From: Bacteroidota bacterium
GTDB lineage: Bacteria > Bacteroidota > Bacteroidia > UBA8524
Direction: 5' to 3'
Length of the DNA: 64,000 nucleotides
Assembly (NCBI GenBank): GCA_006226545.1
Contig: SBGR01000018.1
Span: 1-64,000 of the forward strand
Shown here: in pieces, positions 52,807 through 60,665 of the stretch
Layout: every line of letters starts with the position of its first letter
Position numbering within the stretch: position 1 is the first letter of the stretch
Position numbers and translations under genes: made by a program
The notes under the pieces: model-generated
What the model was told of the DNA's origin: nothing
Databases searched by the model: none
Seen by the model: the letters and a program-made list of their open reading frames with translations, nothing else

Positions 52807-53187
52807 TCACGGGGCCGTCCAACGAGCTTGCAAATTGGCATGTGGATTTTTACTCGTACTGAGGCTCAGTGTTTTTTCTTTAGGACCTACCTGTACTATT
52901 TCCGCGCGAACACCTTTGCCTTGTCCGCCACCCATAGTTACATACAAATAGGCCTCAAATCCGCTTTGCACCTTCATTATTGGAGGTAATTTTCCTTTCA
53001 TCGGGAAGGAATCCACCACCACAATGCGGTTCTGTGCATCGCGAAATTCTACCCGACAAACTTGGCAAGCTGGTCGGTACTGAATTTGGTAGTCTTTGGC
53101 TTCAGGCTCAAAAACCGGCTCATCTTCTTTCTCGCAGGAAATCAAGAAGATGGCAAAAAGTAGGACTAGGATTGACTGGCTTTTCAT
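52807..53187 (-). CDS. Small lipoprotein, unknown function
   Basis: A 126-residue predicted lipoprotein: MKSQSILVLLFAIFLISC is a signal with lipobox LISC followed by an acidic stretch (EKEDEPVFEPE), as is usual for surface-exported lipoproteins in this phylum, although the exact export signal is not certain. A CQVC pair sits in the middle and could bind metal or form a disulfide. The rest is beta-like. It is first of a two-gene operon with the lamin-tail lipoprotein. Confidence 0.72.
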   Translation of the reverse strand: MKSQSILVLLFAIFLISCEKEDEPVFEPEAKDYQIQYRPACQVCRVEFRDAQNRIVVVDSFPMKGKLPPIMKVQSGFEAYLYVTMGGGQGKGVRAEIVQVGPKEKTLSLSTSKNPHANLQARWTAP

Positions 53188-53583
53188 GGTACTGTAAAAT
53201 TAGTACCTATGCCCTATCACGATTTTATTCAAAAACGTAAATCTTATTAAAAAATGGTGGAATTTCTGACTGCAAAGTTAAAGTTGACCAACTTGCCGGT
53301 TAGTCCCCAATTATAAAACTCAAAGCCTTTTTAAAACTCGTTTTACACATCCGACGTTTTGTGCTTTGCGAGCAATGTAGTTCCATATCCATTTTATGAT
53401 AAGGCATTACAAACCTCTTAAGCCTCACTATATCCAATAGTTCCAAACGGTACAGTAAATTCAATTTCACGGGCAGTAGAGAACGATTTTCTGAATTCGA
53501 ACACTGCTTAACATTTTATTCACAGTTGCCTGTTTGCGGCCTTCAAATGCTACCTTTGCAGCATCTAAAAACAATTTAGCGTC
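53188..53583. other. Long intergenic region upstream of prs, no gene seen
   Basis: About 395 AT-rich bases between the divergent lipoprotein gene and prs. The only signal I can support is a -7 box at 53551. No ORF above 20 codons with coding character, hairpin terminator or RNA gene is evident, although the length leaves room for a small RNA. Confidence 0.5.
53551..53558 (+). promoter_or_regulatory. Bacteroidota -7 element (TACCTTTG) of prs
   Basis: Exact TAnnTTTG match 25 bases before the GTG start of prs. A TTG lies upstream with a 22-base spacer, longer than usual. Confidence 0.45.
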
Positions 53584-54561
53584 GTGAGCAACTACAAAAA
53601 TCCAATCAAAATTTTCTCCGGAACTGAGTCGCATTACATTGCCGCCAAGATCGCCGAGAGTTTTGGTCAGCCTTTGGGTGAGGTTAGCATTTCCCGTTTT
53701 AGCGATGGAGAAATCCAACCTAACTTCCTTGAATCCGTAAGGGGAGCTGATGTATTTCTGGTTCAGAGCACTTTTGCTCCAGCCGATAACCTCATGGAGC
53801 TTTTGCTCATGATTGATGCCGTGAAACGTGCTTCTGCACATTATATCACTGCAGTAATTCCGTACTACGGATATGCTCGTCAGGATAGAAAAGACAAGCC
53901 TCGTGTAGCCATCGGATCCAAAATGATTGCTGATATTTTAGGTTCTGTAGGTGCTCACCGTGTAATGACTATGGATTTACATGCTGCGCAGATTCAAGGG
54001 TTCTTCGATATTCCGGTAGATCACTTGGATGCCTCTGTTATTTTTATCCCGTATATCCAATCGCTCAACCTCCCTAACCTGACCATTGCGGCTCCAGACA
54101 TGGGCGGGACACCAAGAGCACGTTATTTCGCTAATATGTTAAATAGCGATTTGGTAGTTTGTAATAAGGAACGTAAAAAAGCCAATGAAGTGGCCGGCAT
54201 GACCGTTATCGGTGATGTAGAAGGTGCTAATGTGGTGATTGTAGACGACCTTGTTGATACAGGTAATACCCTTTGCCTTGCTGCGAAGATGATGAAGGAA
54301 AAAGGCGCCCTTTCTGTGCGTGCATTCTGTACCCATCCGGTGCTTTCAGGCAAAGCTTATGAGAATATTAACAACTCGGTAATCGACGAGTTGGTGGTTT
54401 GCGATACTTTGCCATTGCGTCAAGAGTCCTCTAAAATCAAGGTTTTGAGCTCTGCTCCGCTTTTTGCAGACGCGATCAGAAACGTCGTAGATTACGGTTC
54501 AATAAGTAATTTATTTAAAATTAGAAATTCTCATCAACCTTCCTTAAATTTGCAGCCCTAA
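53584..54561 (+). CDS. prs: Ribose-phosphate pyrophosphokinase
   Basis: A 325-residue PRPP synthetase making phosphoribosyl pyrophosphate from ribose 5-phosphate and ATP, for purine, pyrimidine, His and Trp synthesis. Motifs: the N-terminal IKIFSGTESHYIAAKIAE, RFSDGEIQPNF, the flexible loop YYGYARQDRKDKPR, MTMDLHAAQIQGFF and the PRPP site VVIVDDLVDTGNTL. The start is GTG at 53584, immediately giving family sequence. rplY follows ten bases later, a gene order common in Bacteroidota. Confidence 0.97.
   Translation: MSNYKNPIKIFSGTESHYIAAKIAESFGQPLGEVSISRFSDGEIQPNFLESVRGADVFLVQSTFAPADNLMELLLMIDAVKRASAHYITAVIPYYGYARQDRKDKPRVAIGSKMIADILGSVGAHRVMTMDLHAAQIQGFFDIPVDHLDASVIFIPYIQSLNLPNLTIAAPDMGGTPRARYFANMLNSDLVVCNKERKKANEVAGMTVIGDVEGANVVIVDDLVDTGNTLCLAAKMMKEKGALSVRAFCTHPVLSGKAYENINNSVIDELVVCDTLPLRQESSKIKVLSSAPLFADAIRNVVDYGSISNLFKIRNSHQPSLNLQP
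54545..54552 (+). promoter_or_regulatory. Possible internal -7 element (TAAATTTG) before rplY
   Basis: Exact TAnnTTTG match at the end of prs, 19 bases before the rplY ATG; it may give rplY an extra promoter. No -33 seen. Confidence 0.3.
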
Positions 54562-54571
54562 TTTCTAGATA

Positions 54572-55156
54572 ATGAAAACTATTCTGCTGAAAGGCCACGT
54601 GAGAGAAGACGCCGGAACTGCTTCGGCAAACCAACTGAGAGACAATGGAATGGTACCTTGCGTATTGTACGGATCAGGTGCACATGTAATATTCTCAGTA
54701 TACAGTGACGATTTCAAAAACTTGGTATACACACCAAATACCTACTTGGTAAAATTGGACATCGACGGAACTGAATACAAAGCTGTAATGCAAGATTTGC
54801 AGTTCCACCCAGTGAATGATTCAATCCTTCACGTAGATTTCCTCGCTATCGACGAGTCTAAGCCTGTTACTTTGGCTGTGCCTACGCTTGTTAAAGGAAA
54901 CTCTCCAGGTGTTCGTTCCGGTGGACGTTTAGCTATTAAATTGAAGAAAGTTCGCGTTAAAGCAATGTTGAACGACCTTCCTGATTCAGTTGAAGTGGAT
55001 ATTTCCGGTTTGGAATTGGGTAAATCAATCAAAGTTGAAAACGTAAGCATTCCTAACGTTGAGCTTTTAGAAGCTTCTAACGTAGCGATTGTAACCGTTG
55101 AAGCTACTCGTGCAACACGTCAGGCTGCTAACGACGCCGCTGCTGCAGGTAAATAA
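54572..55156 (+). CDS. rplY: 50S ribosomal protein L25 (Ctc form)
   Basis: A 194-residue L25 of the long TL5/Ctc type: an N-terminal 5S rRNA-binding domain (about 1-90, KTILLKGHVREDAGTASANQ) and a C-terminal beta domain (about 91-185), ending in an Ala-rich tail. It binds 5S rRNA in the large ribosomal subunit. It is co-transcribed with prs and followed by a strong terminator. The pth gene that often follows in related genomes is absent here. Confidence 0.96.
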   Translation: MKTILLKGHVREDAGTASANQLRDNGMVPCVLYGSGAHVIFSVYSDDFKNLVYTPNTYLVKLDIDGTEYKAVMQDLQFHPVNDSILHVDFLAIDESKPVTLAVPTLVKGNSPGVRSGGRLAIKLKKVRVKAMLNDLPDSVEVDISGLELGKSIKVENVSIPNVELLEASNVAIVTVEATRATRQAANDAAAAGK

Positions 55157-55182
55157 TAAGATTATTCTTAATTGAAGTATAG

Positions 55183-55209
55183 AAAGCCGCTCTAGTAGCG
55201 GCTTTTTTT
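55183..55209 (+). terminator. Rho-independent terminator of prs-rplY
   Basis: AGCCGCT-CTAGT-AGCGGCT followed by a T run of about seven, 27 bases after the rplY stop. Confidence 0.9.
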
Positions 55210-55231
55210 ATACCTCAGGATTTTTGGTCAT

Positions 55232-55261
55232 AAAAAAAGCTGAATTCGAAGATCCAGCTTT
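55232..55261 (-). terminator. Rho-independent terminator of the second yebC
   Basis: On the minus strand AAAGCTGGAT / ATTCAGCTTT (one G-U) with loop CTTCGA and a T run, 22 bases after the yebC paralogue's stop. Confidence 0.82.
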
Positions 55262-55283
55262 CCTTTATGCTATTGATGTTTGT

Positions 55284-55991
55284 TTACTTCATGTTATGGT
55301 AAACTGCTTGAACATCGTCGTCTTCTTCGATGCGCTCAATCAATTTAATAACGGCCTCTACTTGATCTTCCGGTACTTCAGTCTCGGTTAAAGCGATACG
55401 TTGTAGATCGGCACTCTGTGCTTCAATTCCCATTTGCTCCAAGGCTTTGTGCATTCTGCCAAAATCTTCAAATGCCGTATACACAAAGATCATATCCTCT
55501 TCAATCTGCAGCTCTTCCAAGCCGTGGTCAATCAATTCCAATTCCAACTCGTCTTTGTCTCTTCCTTCTGCAGGGAACTTAAATACACCCTTACGACTGA
55601 AGACAAAATCGAGTGATCCGGTTTTTCCCAAAGCACCACCTAGTTTATTGTAATACGAACGGATATTCGCCACAGTTCTGTTGTTGTTGTCTGTAGCACA
55701 TTCGGCAAGAATCGCTACACCACAAGGACCATATCCTTCCAATACAACCTCTTCCATCTCCTTCTCATCTTTCGATGAGGCACGTTTGATGGCCGCTTCG
55801 ATACGGTCTTTAGGCATGTTAATGCCTTTGGCATTTTGAATAGCCACACGAAGACGGGCATTGGAATCAGGATCCGGTCCGCCGGCTTTTACCGCCATTG
55901 CGATTTCTTTACCCAATCTGGTGAAGCCTTTAGCCATGGCATCCCAACGCTTCATTTTTCTGGCTTTGCGAAATTCAAATGCTCTTCCCAT
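55284..55991 (-). CDS. YebC/PmpR family protein (second paralogue)
   Basis: A 235-residue YebC-family protein, starting MGRAFEFRKARKMKRWDAMA, the N-terminus seen in the form standard for Bacteroidota. Shared family segments are GGPDPDSNARLRVAIQNAK and LEGYGPCGVAILAECATDN. It is paralogous to the protein at 25345 but clearly distinct in the N-terminal 20 residues, which in this family contact nucleic acid. Two YebC proteins in one genome suggest separate targets, for example different translation-related roles; this is inferred. It is monocistronic. Confidence 0.93.
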   Translation of the reverse strand: MGRAFEFRKARKMKRWDAMAKGFTRLGKEIAMAVKAGGPDPDSNARLRVAIQNAKGINMPKDRIEAAIKRASSKDEKEMEEVVLEGYGPCGVAILAECATDNNNRTVANIRSYYNKLGGALGKTGSLDFVFSRKGVFKFPAEGRDKDELELELIDHGLEELQIEEDMIFVYTAFEDFGRMHKALEQMGIEAQSADLQRIALTETEVPEDQVEAVIKLIERIEEDDDVQAVYHNMK

Positions 55992-56054
55992 AAATTCTTA
56001 GCTTTAAAATAGAGTCCGCAAAAATGCAGTTAATCGGACTAAAATAAAAGGCTT

Positions 56055-57278
56055 TTACTCGCCTTCTCCCTCTTTTGTATCAGGCTCTTCCTGCACTGAA
56101 TCAGATTCCGACTGTTCTTCTACCTTCGGTTTATCCGTTTCAGCCACCACCTCTTCTTTTTGTTTAGGTGGGAACATGATGTCCATCAAGCCGTAAATGA
56201 TTTGTTCTCTGTTATTGATACGACTTCCATGTCCTCCGGTCAGGTTGTTTAAGATAATAAAGGTCACCTTAGAATCCGGGAAGTGAATCATACCCGTTCT
56301 GAAGCTATTCCAAAATCCGTAATGCAATTGCACACGCATATCGTCCCATTCGCGCATGCGCCAACCCATGCCGTATTCCGACATACCGCCCCAAATCAAT
56401 TTGGTTTTAGTGAAAATCAAATCACTGGTTTCTTTACACCACAGGTTATCGTCGTCAAATGATTCAGCAAAACGCATCAAGTCATCGGCTGTAGAGAAAA
56501 GACCTTTATCGCCCATAATACCATTGCGGTAATCGAAGCCGTAAGGTTTAAAATAACGTCCAGTCCAAGCATAACCTGTTACATCAGCCATGCCCGCAGA
56601 ATCGTGTTCCGGGTGAAAAATGAAACTCTTACACATGCCTAGAGGCTGGAAGATCTCTTTCTTCACAAATTCATCGAAGCTCTCTTCGCTAACACGCTCA
56701 ACAATGGATGCCAATAGCGCATAGTTGGTATTGCAGTAATTGAATTTAGTTCCGGGAGTACCTCTTGGTCTGTATTTACGTTTCGCTAAAAACTTAATCA
56801 GCTCTTCATTGCTCATGTAGGCATCTTTCTTCCAATACGGACCGGCTCTGTAGATGTATTCCGGTAATCCTGAGGTATGGTTTAAGAGGTGCTTCACCTT
56901 AACGCGGTGAAAGAGAATCAGCTCAGGGAAGTATTTGGTAATCTTGTCTTCTAAGTTAACCTCACCACGCTGTACCAATAACATAATAGCCGAAGCTGTG
57001 ATGGGCTTGCTCACAGAAGCCATCTGGTAGCGAAGCTCATTGTTCATGCTGTCTTTGCTTTTCAAATGAGCATAACCAAAAGATTCGTGGTAATAGACTT
57101 GACCTTCTTTGGCTACGAGCACCGTACCATTGAAAACCCCTCTTTTATTGAGGTGTTTCATAAATGAATCGATCTTGAGCTGTTGCCATTCCTTGGAATA
57201 TGGAACGCTATCCTGAGCCTTGGTTTCGAGTGAAAAACCGAGCAAAAGCAGAAAAATCACTAGTGGGTTACGGAACAT
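56055..57278 (-). CDS. Serine hydrolase, beta-lactamase class C-like, exported
   Basis: A 407-residue hydrolase with the class C/penicillin-binding fold. Signal peptide about 1-22 (cleaved after TKAQ). Catalytic motifs: SxxK as ASVSKPITASAI and YxN as FNYCNTNYALL; the third motif is less clear, near HYGFWNS. Such proteins are mostly peptidases or esterases, not true beta-lactamases. The C-terminal 35 residues are an acidic Glu/Lys/Ser-rich tail, unusual for the family. The ATG at 57278 is preferred to the track's TTG. It lies downstream of dnaA, separated by a terminator. Confidence 0.87.
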   Translation of the reverse strand: MFRNPLVIFLLLLGFSLETKAQDSVPYSKEWQQLKIDSFMKHLNKRGVFNGTVLVAKEGQVYYHESFGYAHLKSKDSMNNELRYQMASVSKPITASAIMLLVQRGEVNLEDKITKYFPELILFHRVKVKHLLNHTSGLPEYIYRAGPYWKKDAYMSNEELIKFLAKRKYRPRGTPGTKFNYCNTNYALLASIVERVSEESFDEFVKKEIFQPLGMCKSFIFHPEHDSAGMADVTGYAWTGRYFKPYGFDYRNGIMGDKGLFSTADDLMRFAESFDDDNLWCKETSDLIFTKTKLIWGGMSEYGMGWRMREWDDMRVQLHYGFWNSFRTGMIHFPDSKVTFIILNNLTGGHGSRINNREQIIYGLMDIMFPPKQKEEVVAETDKPKVEEQSESDSVQEEPDTKEGEGE

Positions 57279-57325
57279 ACAACGTGAAGTAAGCAATAAT
57301 CATCCCTTCTTGTTGCGAATAACGT

Positions 57326-57363
57326 AAAAAAGGACCCACAACAGTATGTCGAGAGTCCTTTTT
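57326..57363 (-). terminator. Rho-independent terminator of dnaA
   Basis: AAAAAGGAC / GTCCTTTTT stem with a 19-base loop and a T run on the minus strand, 20 bases after the dnaA stop. Confidence 0.75.
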
Positions 57364-57382
57364 AGTGCACAAATGATTTGTA

Positions 57383-58828
57383 CTATAGTGTATTGATCTT
57401 GATGCGTTTGGAAAGCTCCTCTACATCTTGTCTGAATTTCTTGTCGGTTTCAATCAAGTCGTTAACCGTTTGGCAAGCGTGAATCACGGTAGAGTGATCT
57501 CGGCCACCGAAGTGCATGCCAATGGTTTTAAGCGATGACTTGGTTAAGTCTTTAGCGAAGTACATGGAAATCTGACGTGCTTGTACGATTTCTCTTTTTC
57601 TGGTTTTCGACTTCACTTGATCGATGGTGATACCGAAGTAGTCGCAAACCAATTTCTGGATGTACTCGATGGAGATCTCTTTCGACACATTCTTCACAAA
57701 GTTCTTCAGAATCTGCTTCGCTAGATCCAAGTCGATTTCTTTGCGGTTGAGTGAGGCCTGAGCTAAAAGTGAAATCAAAGCACCTTCCAGTTCGCGGATA
57801 TTGGTATCGATGCTGTGCGCAACGTATTCCACTACTTCCCTGCTCAAGGTGATACCATCGGTATACATCTTATGCTCCAGAATGGCCACGCGGGTTTCGA
57901 AATCCGGAACCTGCAAATCGGCACTTAAGCCCCATTTGAAACGGGAGAGCAAACGCTCGTCCATGTCTTTCAAATCTTTCGGTGCACGGTCGGAAGTCAG
58001 GATTAGCTGCTTACCACTTTGGTGCAGGTGGTTGAAGATTTGGAAGAAGATTTCTTGGGTCTTCTCTTTTTTAGCGAAGAAGTGTACGTCATCAATCACC
58101 AATACATCCAGGTACTGGTAGAAGTTGATGAAATCATGGTTGTTGTTGTTCTTCAAGGAATCCACGAACTGATTCATGAATTTCTCTGCTGATACATACA
58201 ATACCACTTTATTTTTATTCACTTGTTTGATGTGATTGCCAATGGCATGCACCAAGTGTGTTTTTCCTAATCCGGTTCCGCCAAATACCATCAGCGGATT
58301 AAAGGCTGTGCCTCCTGGCTTGTTGGCCACGGCAAAACCGGCAGAGCGAGCCAGTCTATTGCAATCGCCTTCAATAAAGTTTTCAAAGGTGTAGTTCGGA
58401 TTCAATTGCGAATCGATGTTCACCTTTTTTAGGCCGGGGATAATAAAAGGGTTTTTAATGTTTGTGCTGATGTTGAGGGGTAAACCCACTTCGTTTTGTT
58501 CAGCACGCACTGCATTGTTAGTTGGAACGTTGATGGTATAGGGTTTCTGATTCCCTCCACCGTTCTCCACAATAATATTGTACTCCAGACGCGACCCCGG
58601 ACCAAGCTCCTGCTTTAATGTTTTTCTTAATAAAGTAACGTAGTGTTCTTCTAGCCACTCATAAAAGAACTGACTCGGTACCTGAATGGTAAGGACTTTA
58701 TTTTCCAGCTTAATGGGCTTGATTGGGTCGAACCATGTCTTGAAGCTCTGTGGAGTAACATTGTCTTTTATCAGCTTAAGACAGTTGTTCCAAACGCTTT
58801 CACAGGTCATTTCCATTTGAGTAGACAT
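57383..58828 (-). CDS. dnaA: Chromosomal replication initiator DnaA
   Basis: A 481-residue DnaA. Domain I (about 5-85, CESVWNNCLKLIKDNVTPQSF) and a short domain II linker precede the AAA+ domain III with Walker A VFGGTGLGKTHLVHAIG, Walker B LVIDDVHFF and sensor RLLSRFKWGL. Domain IV carries the DNA-binding signature GGRDHSTVIHA. The track starts at a TTG; the ATG at 58828 is chosen, with ATGs at 58816 and 58810 as alternatives. There is no dnaN or recF next to it and no run of TTATCCACA boxes within view, so oriC is probably elsewhere. Confidence 0.97.
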   Translation of the reverse strand: MSTQMEMTCESVWNNCLKLIKDNVTPQSFKTWFDPIKPIKLENKVLTIQVPSQFFYEWLEEHYVTLLRKTLKQELGPGSRLEYNIIVENGGGNQKPYTINVPTNNAVRAEQNEVGLPLNISTNIKNPFIIPGLKKVNIDSQLNPNYTFENFIEGDCNRLARSAGFAVANKPGGTAFNPLMVFGGTGLGKTHLVHAIGNHIKQVNKNKVVLYVSAEKFMNQFVDSLKNNNNHDFINFYQYLDVLVIDDVHFFAKKEKTQEIFFQIFNHLHQSGKQLILTSDRAPKDLKDMDERLLSRFKWGLSADLQVPDFETRVAILEHKMYTDGITLSREVVEYVAHSIDTNIRELEGALISLLAQASLNRKEIDLDLAKQILKNFVKNVSKEISIEYIQKLVCDYFGITIDQVKSKTRKREIVQARQISMYFAKDLTKSSLKTIGMHFGGRDHSTVIHACQTVNDLIETDKKFRQDVEELSKRIKINTL

Positions 58829-58895
58829 ATTCACCAATTCTGTTCGTAAAAATGTTTTTAAAAAACTTAATAAAAAAATAAAATCAGGTTGAATT

Positions 58896-59810
58896 TTAAG
58901 AAACTTTTAACATAGTGCTTTGCGGCTTTGACGGGCGTTTCCGCTTATCGAACCGAATATCCAGTCTTCCTAAAATTACACCTGCCCATCCCGCCTGATT
59001 TACAATAACTAGGTGGCCCATTTTGTTGATAAGCTCCTTTGGTTGTTCTAAAAACGTATGGGTATGACCTCCTAAAATGAGATCGATGTTTTCGCTTTCA
59101 CTAGCCAATTTCATGTCGGAAATTTTTCCCGACTTATAGGCATACCCCAAATGCGATAAACAAATCACGTAATCGCATTTTTTCTCCTCTTTCAACTCCT
59201 TTGCTACTTTGTTAGCCGTGCTAATGGGATCCAGGTAAACTGTTTCACCATACAAGTCTTTCGGCACCAATCCCTCCAACTCAATCCCAATTCCGAAAAT
59301 GCCAATCTTGAGTCCTGATTTCTCAACGATGGTATAGGGAGAAAATTTCCCTTTCAACTCCGTTTTTGAAAAATCATAGTTTGCAATCACAAATGGAAAC
59401 TTGGCATGCGGAAGCTGTTTACTTAAACCCGCCAATCCTCCATCGAAATCGTGGTTACCCAAGGTGGCTGCATCGTAGCCCATTTCCGACATCAACTTAA
59501 ACTCCAGCTCACCGCCAAAGAGGTTGAAGAACGGTGTTCCTTGAAAGATATCGCCCGAATCGAGTAGCAGTACATTCTTCTCGGTCTCGCGTATCTTTTT
59601 GATCATGGCTGCACGCTTCGCCGCGCCTCCTCTTCCCTGCAGTTTCCCACCGTCCATAGGAAAAGGCTCAATTCGGCTATGCCAATCGTTTGTATGCAAT
59701 ATGCACAAGCTAACAGAAGAAGTAGATTCTGCTAACAAGGCCGACGGCATCAAACTGATTCCGGCACCCAGCACCAAAGAACGTTGAATAAATTCCCTGC
59801 GCTTAGTCAA
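58896..59810 (-). CDS. 5'-nucleotidase N-terminal (metallophosphatase) domain protein
   Basis: A 304-residue protein corresponding to the catalytic N-terminal half of UshA-type 5'-nucleotidases: LCILHTNDWHSRIEPF (metal ligands), LLLDSGDIFQGTP, ATLGNHDFDGG, CLSHLGY and LILGGHTHTF. The N-terminus TKRREFIQRSLVLGAGISLM looks like a Tat signal. A TTG at 59810 is proposed as start: it follows a perfect AAAGGAGGT at six to seven bases' distance, inside the upstream gene, and starts the Tat signal directly; the track's earlier start lacks this. It overlaps the upstream C-domain gene by eight bases. The C-terminal substrate domain is supplied by that gene. Confidence 0.85.
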   Translation of the reverse strand: MTKRREFIQRSLVLGAGISLMPSALLAESTSSVSLCILHTNDWHSRIEPFPMDGGKLQGRGGAAKRAAMIKKIRETEKNVLLLDSGDIFQGTPFFNLFGGELEFKLMSEMGYDAATLGNHDFDGGLAGLSKQLPHAKFPFVIANYDFSKTELKGKFSPYTIVEKSGLKIGIFGIGIELEGLVPKDLYGETVYLDPISTANKVAKELKEEKKCDYVICLSHLGYAYKSGKISDMKLASESENIDLILGGHTHTFLEQPKELINKMGHLVIVNQAGWAGVILGRLDIRFDKRKRPSKPQSTMLKVS

Positions 59811-60534
59811 GTTGGTACCTCCTTTCTTCAAAAGGCGGGGCTGCACACCATCCTTTGTTGAGCGATTCAATCAAGATATCGCGTAAGAGTCCCATATCAC
59901 TTTGCTTCACGAGGAAGCTTTGCAAGAAATCATAATCGTCGCCACCATTGTACTGGTAGTCTGTACAACACAGTGTATACTTTCTGTTGCTCAGTGCCTT
60001 TCCATCGGCCTTCACCACCAAAACACTGTCCTGTTTTATCTGCAATCCGGAAACCGGATCTCCTCCCTTTTTCGCTAAAAAAGCGGCCAACTGCATCACT
60101 TGAGCACTATCCAGTTGCAAAAGCATCACGCGGTTTTCAAAGGGCATCAATTCATACATTTCGCCACGGGTTACCTTACCCGGACCGATATACGGCCTGC
60201 GTATTCCACCGTTGTTTAAAACGGCGATATCCACAGTCTCTCCACTTCTGTTCGAAACACCGGCTCTGAATAAGTCGGCAGTCCACATACCCAATAGTCC
60301 GTTTGGCTTTTCTTTCACCAATCTATAAGGTAAGGTTCCGAGCGAATCGCCCATCACCTTCTCCATGGAGTCTTTGTAAGGTTGAATTAAGGCCACCAAG
60401 GCGGAGTCTTGAGCGGTATTGCCCGACTCCAACTTCAGGTACGAAGCCTCCACACTGTTCGCTTGCCAAGTAGTATGACAAGCCGATAGCATGGCCAGAC
60501 AAAATCCGTAAAGAAGTGGTTTTGTTAATTTCAT
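59803..60534 (-). CDS. 5'-nucleotidase C-terminal domain lipoprotein
   Basis: A 243-residue lipoprotein (signal ending LSAC, lipobox near residue 19) that corresponds to the C-terminal, substrate-binding half of UshA-type 5'-nucleotidases: AVLNNGGIRRPYIGPGKVTRGEMYELMPFENRV and the later YNGGDDYDFL. It has no metallophosphatase domain. The gene comes first, and the catalytic half follows with an eight-base overlap, so the natural domain order is reversed in the operon. The two proteins may assemble in the periplasm or at the outer membrane. Confidence 0.88.
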   Translation of the reverse strand: MKLTKPLLYGFCLAMLSACHTTWQANSVEASYLKLESGNTAQDSALVALIQPYKDSMEKVMGDSLGTLPYRLVKEKPNGLLGMWTADLFRAGVSNRSGETVDIAVLNNGGIRRPYIGPGKVTRGEMYELMPFENRVMLLQLDSAQVMQLAAFLAKKGGDPVSGLQIKQDSVLVVKADGKALSNRKYTLCCTDYQYNGGDDYDFLQSFLVKQSDMGLLRDILIESLNKGWCAAPPFEERRYQLD

Positions 60535-60665
60535 TCCTGTTCAATCCCGAGCAAGGAGTGCAAAGAAATCAAAAAGGAAGTGTACAAAATGTGAATAATG
60601 GGAAAAAGTTTGAGGGAAAAATCAGAAATATTTCCTTAATATACGTGCTAAGGATACTTAGTGTA

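Noticed and set aside
53467-53841. 124-residue minus-strand ORF over the prs start
   Set aside because: It overlaps the conserved N-terminus of PRPP synthetase and has no recognisable domain or start signal.
54529-54552. Possible separate promoter making rplY independent of prs
   Set aside because: Only a -7 box is present, no -33, and gene order prs-rplY with a ten-base gap suggests one transcript; kept as a low-confidence feature only.
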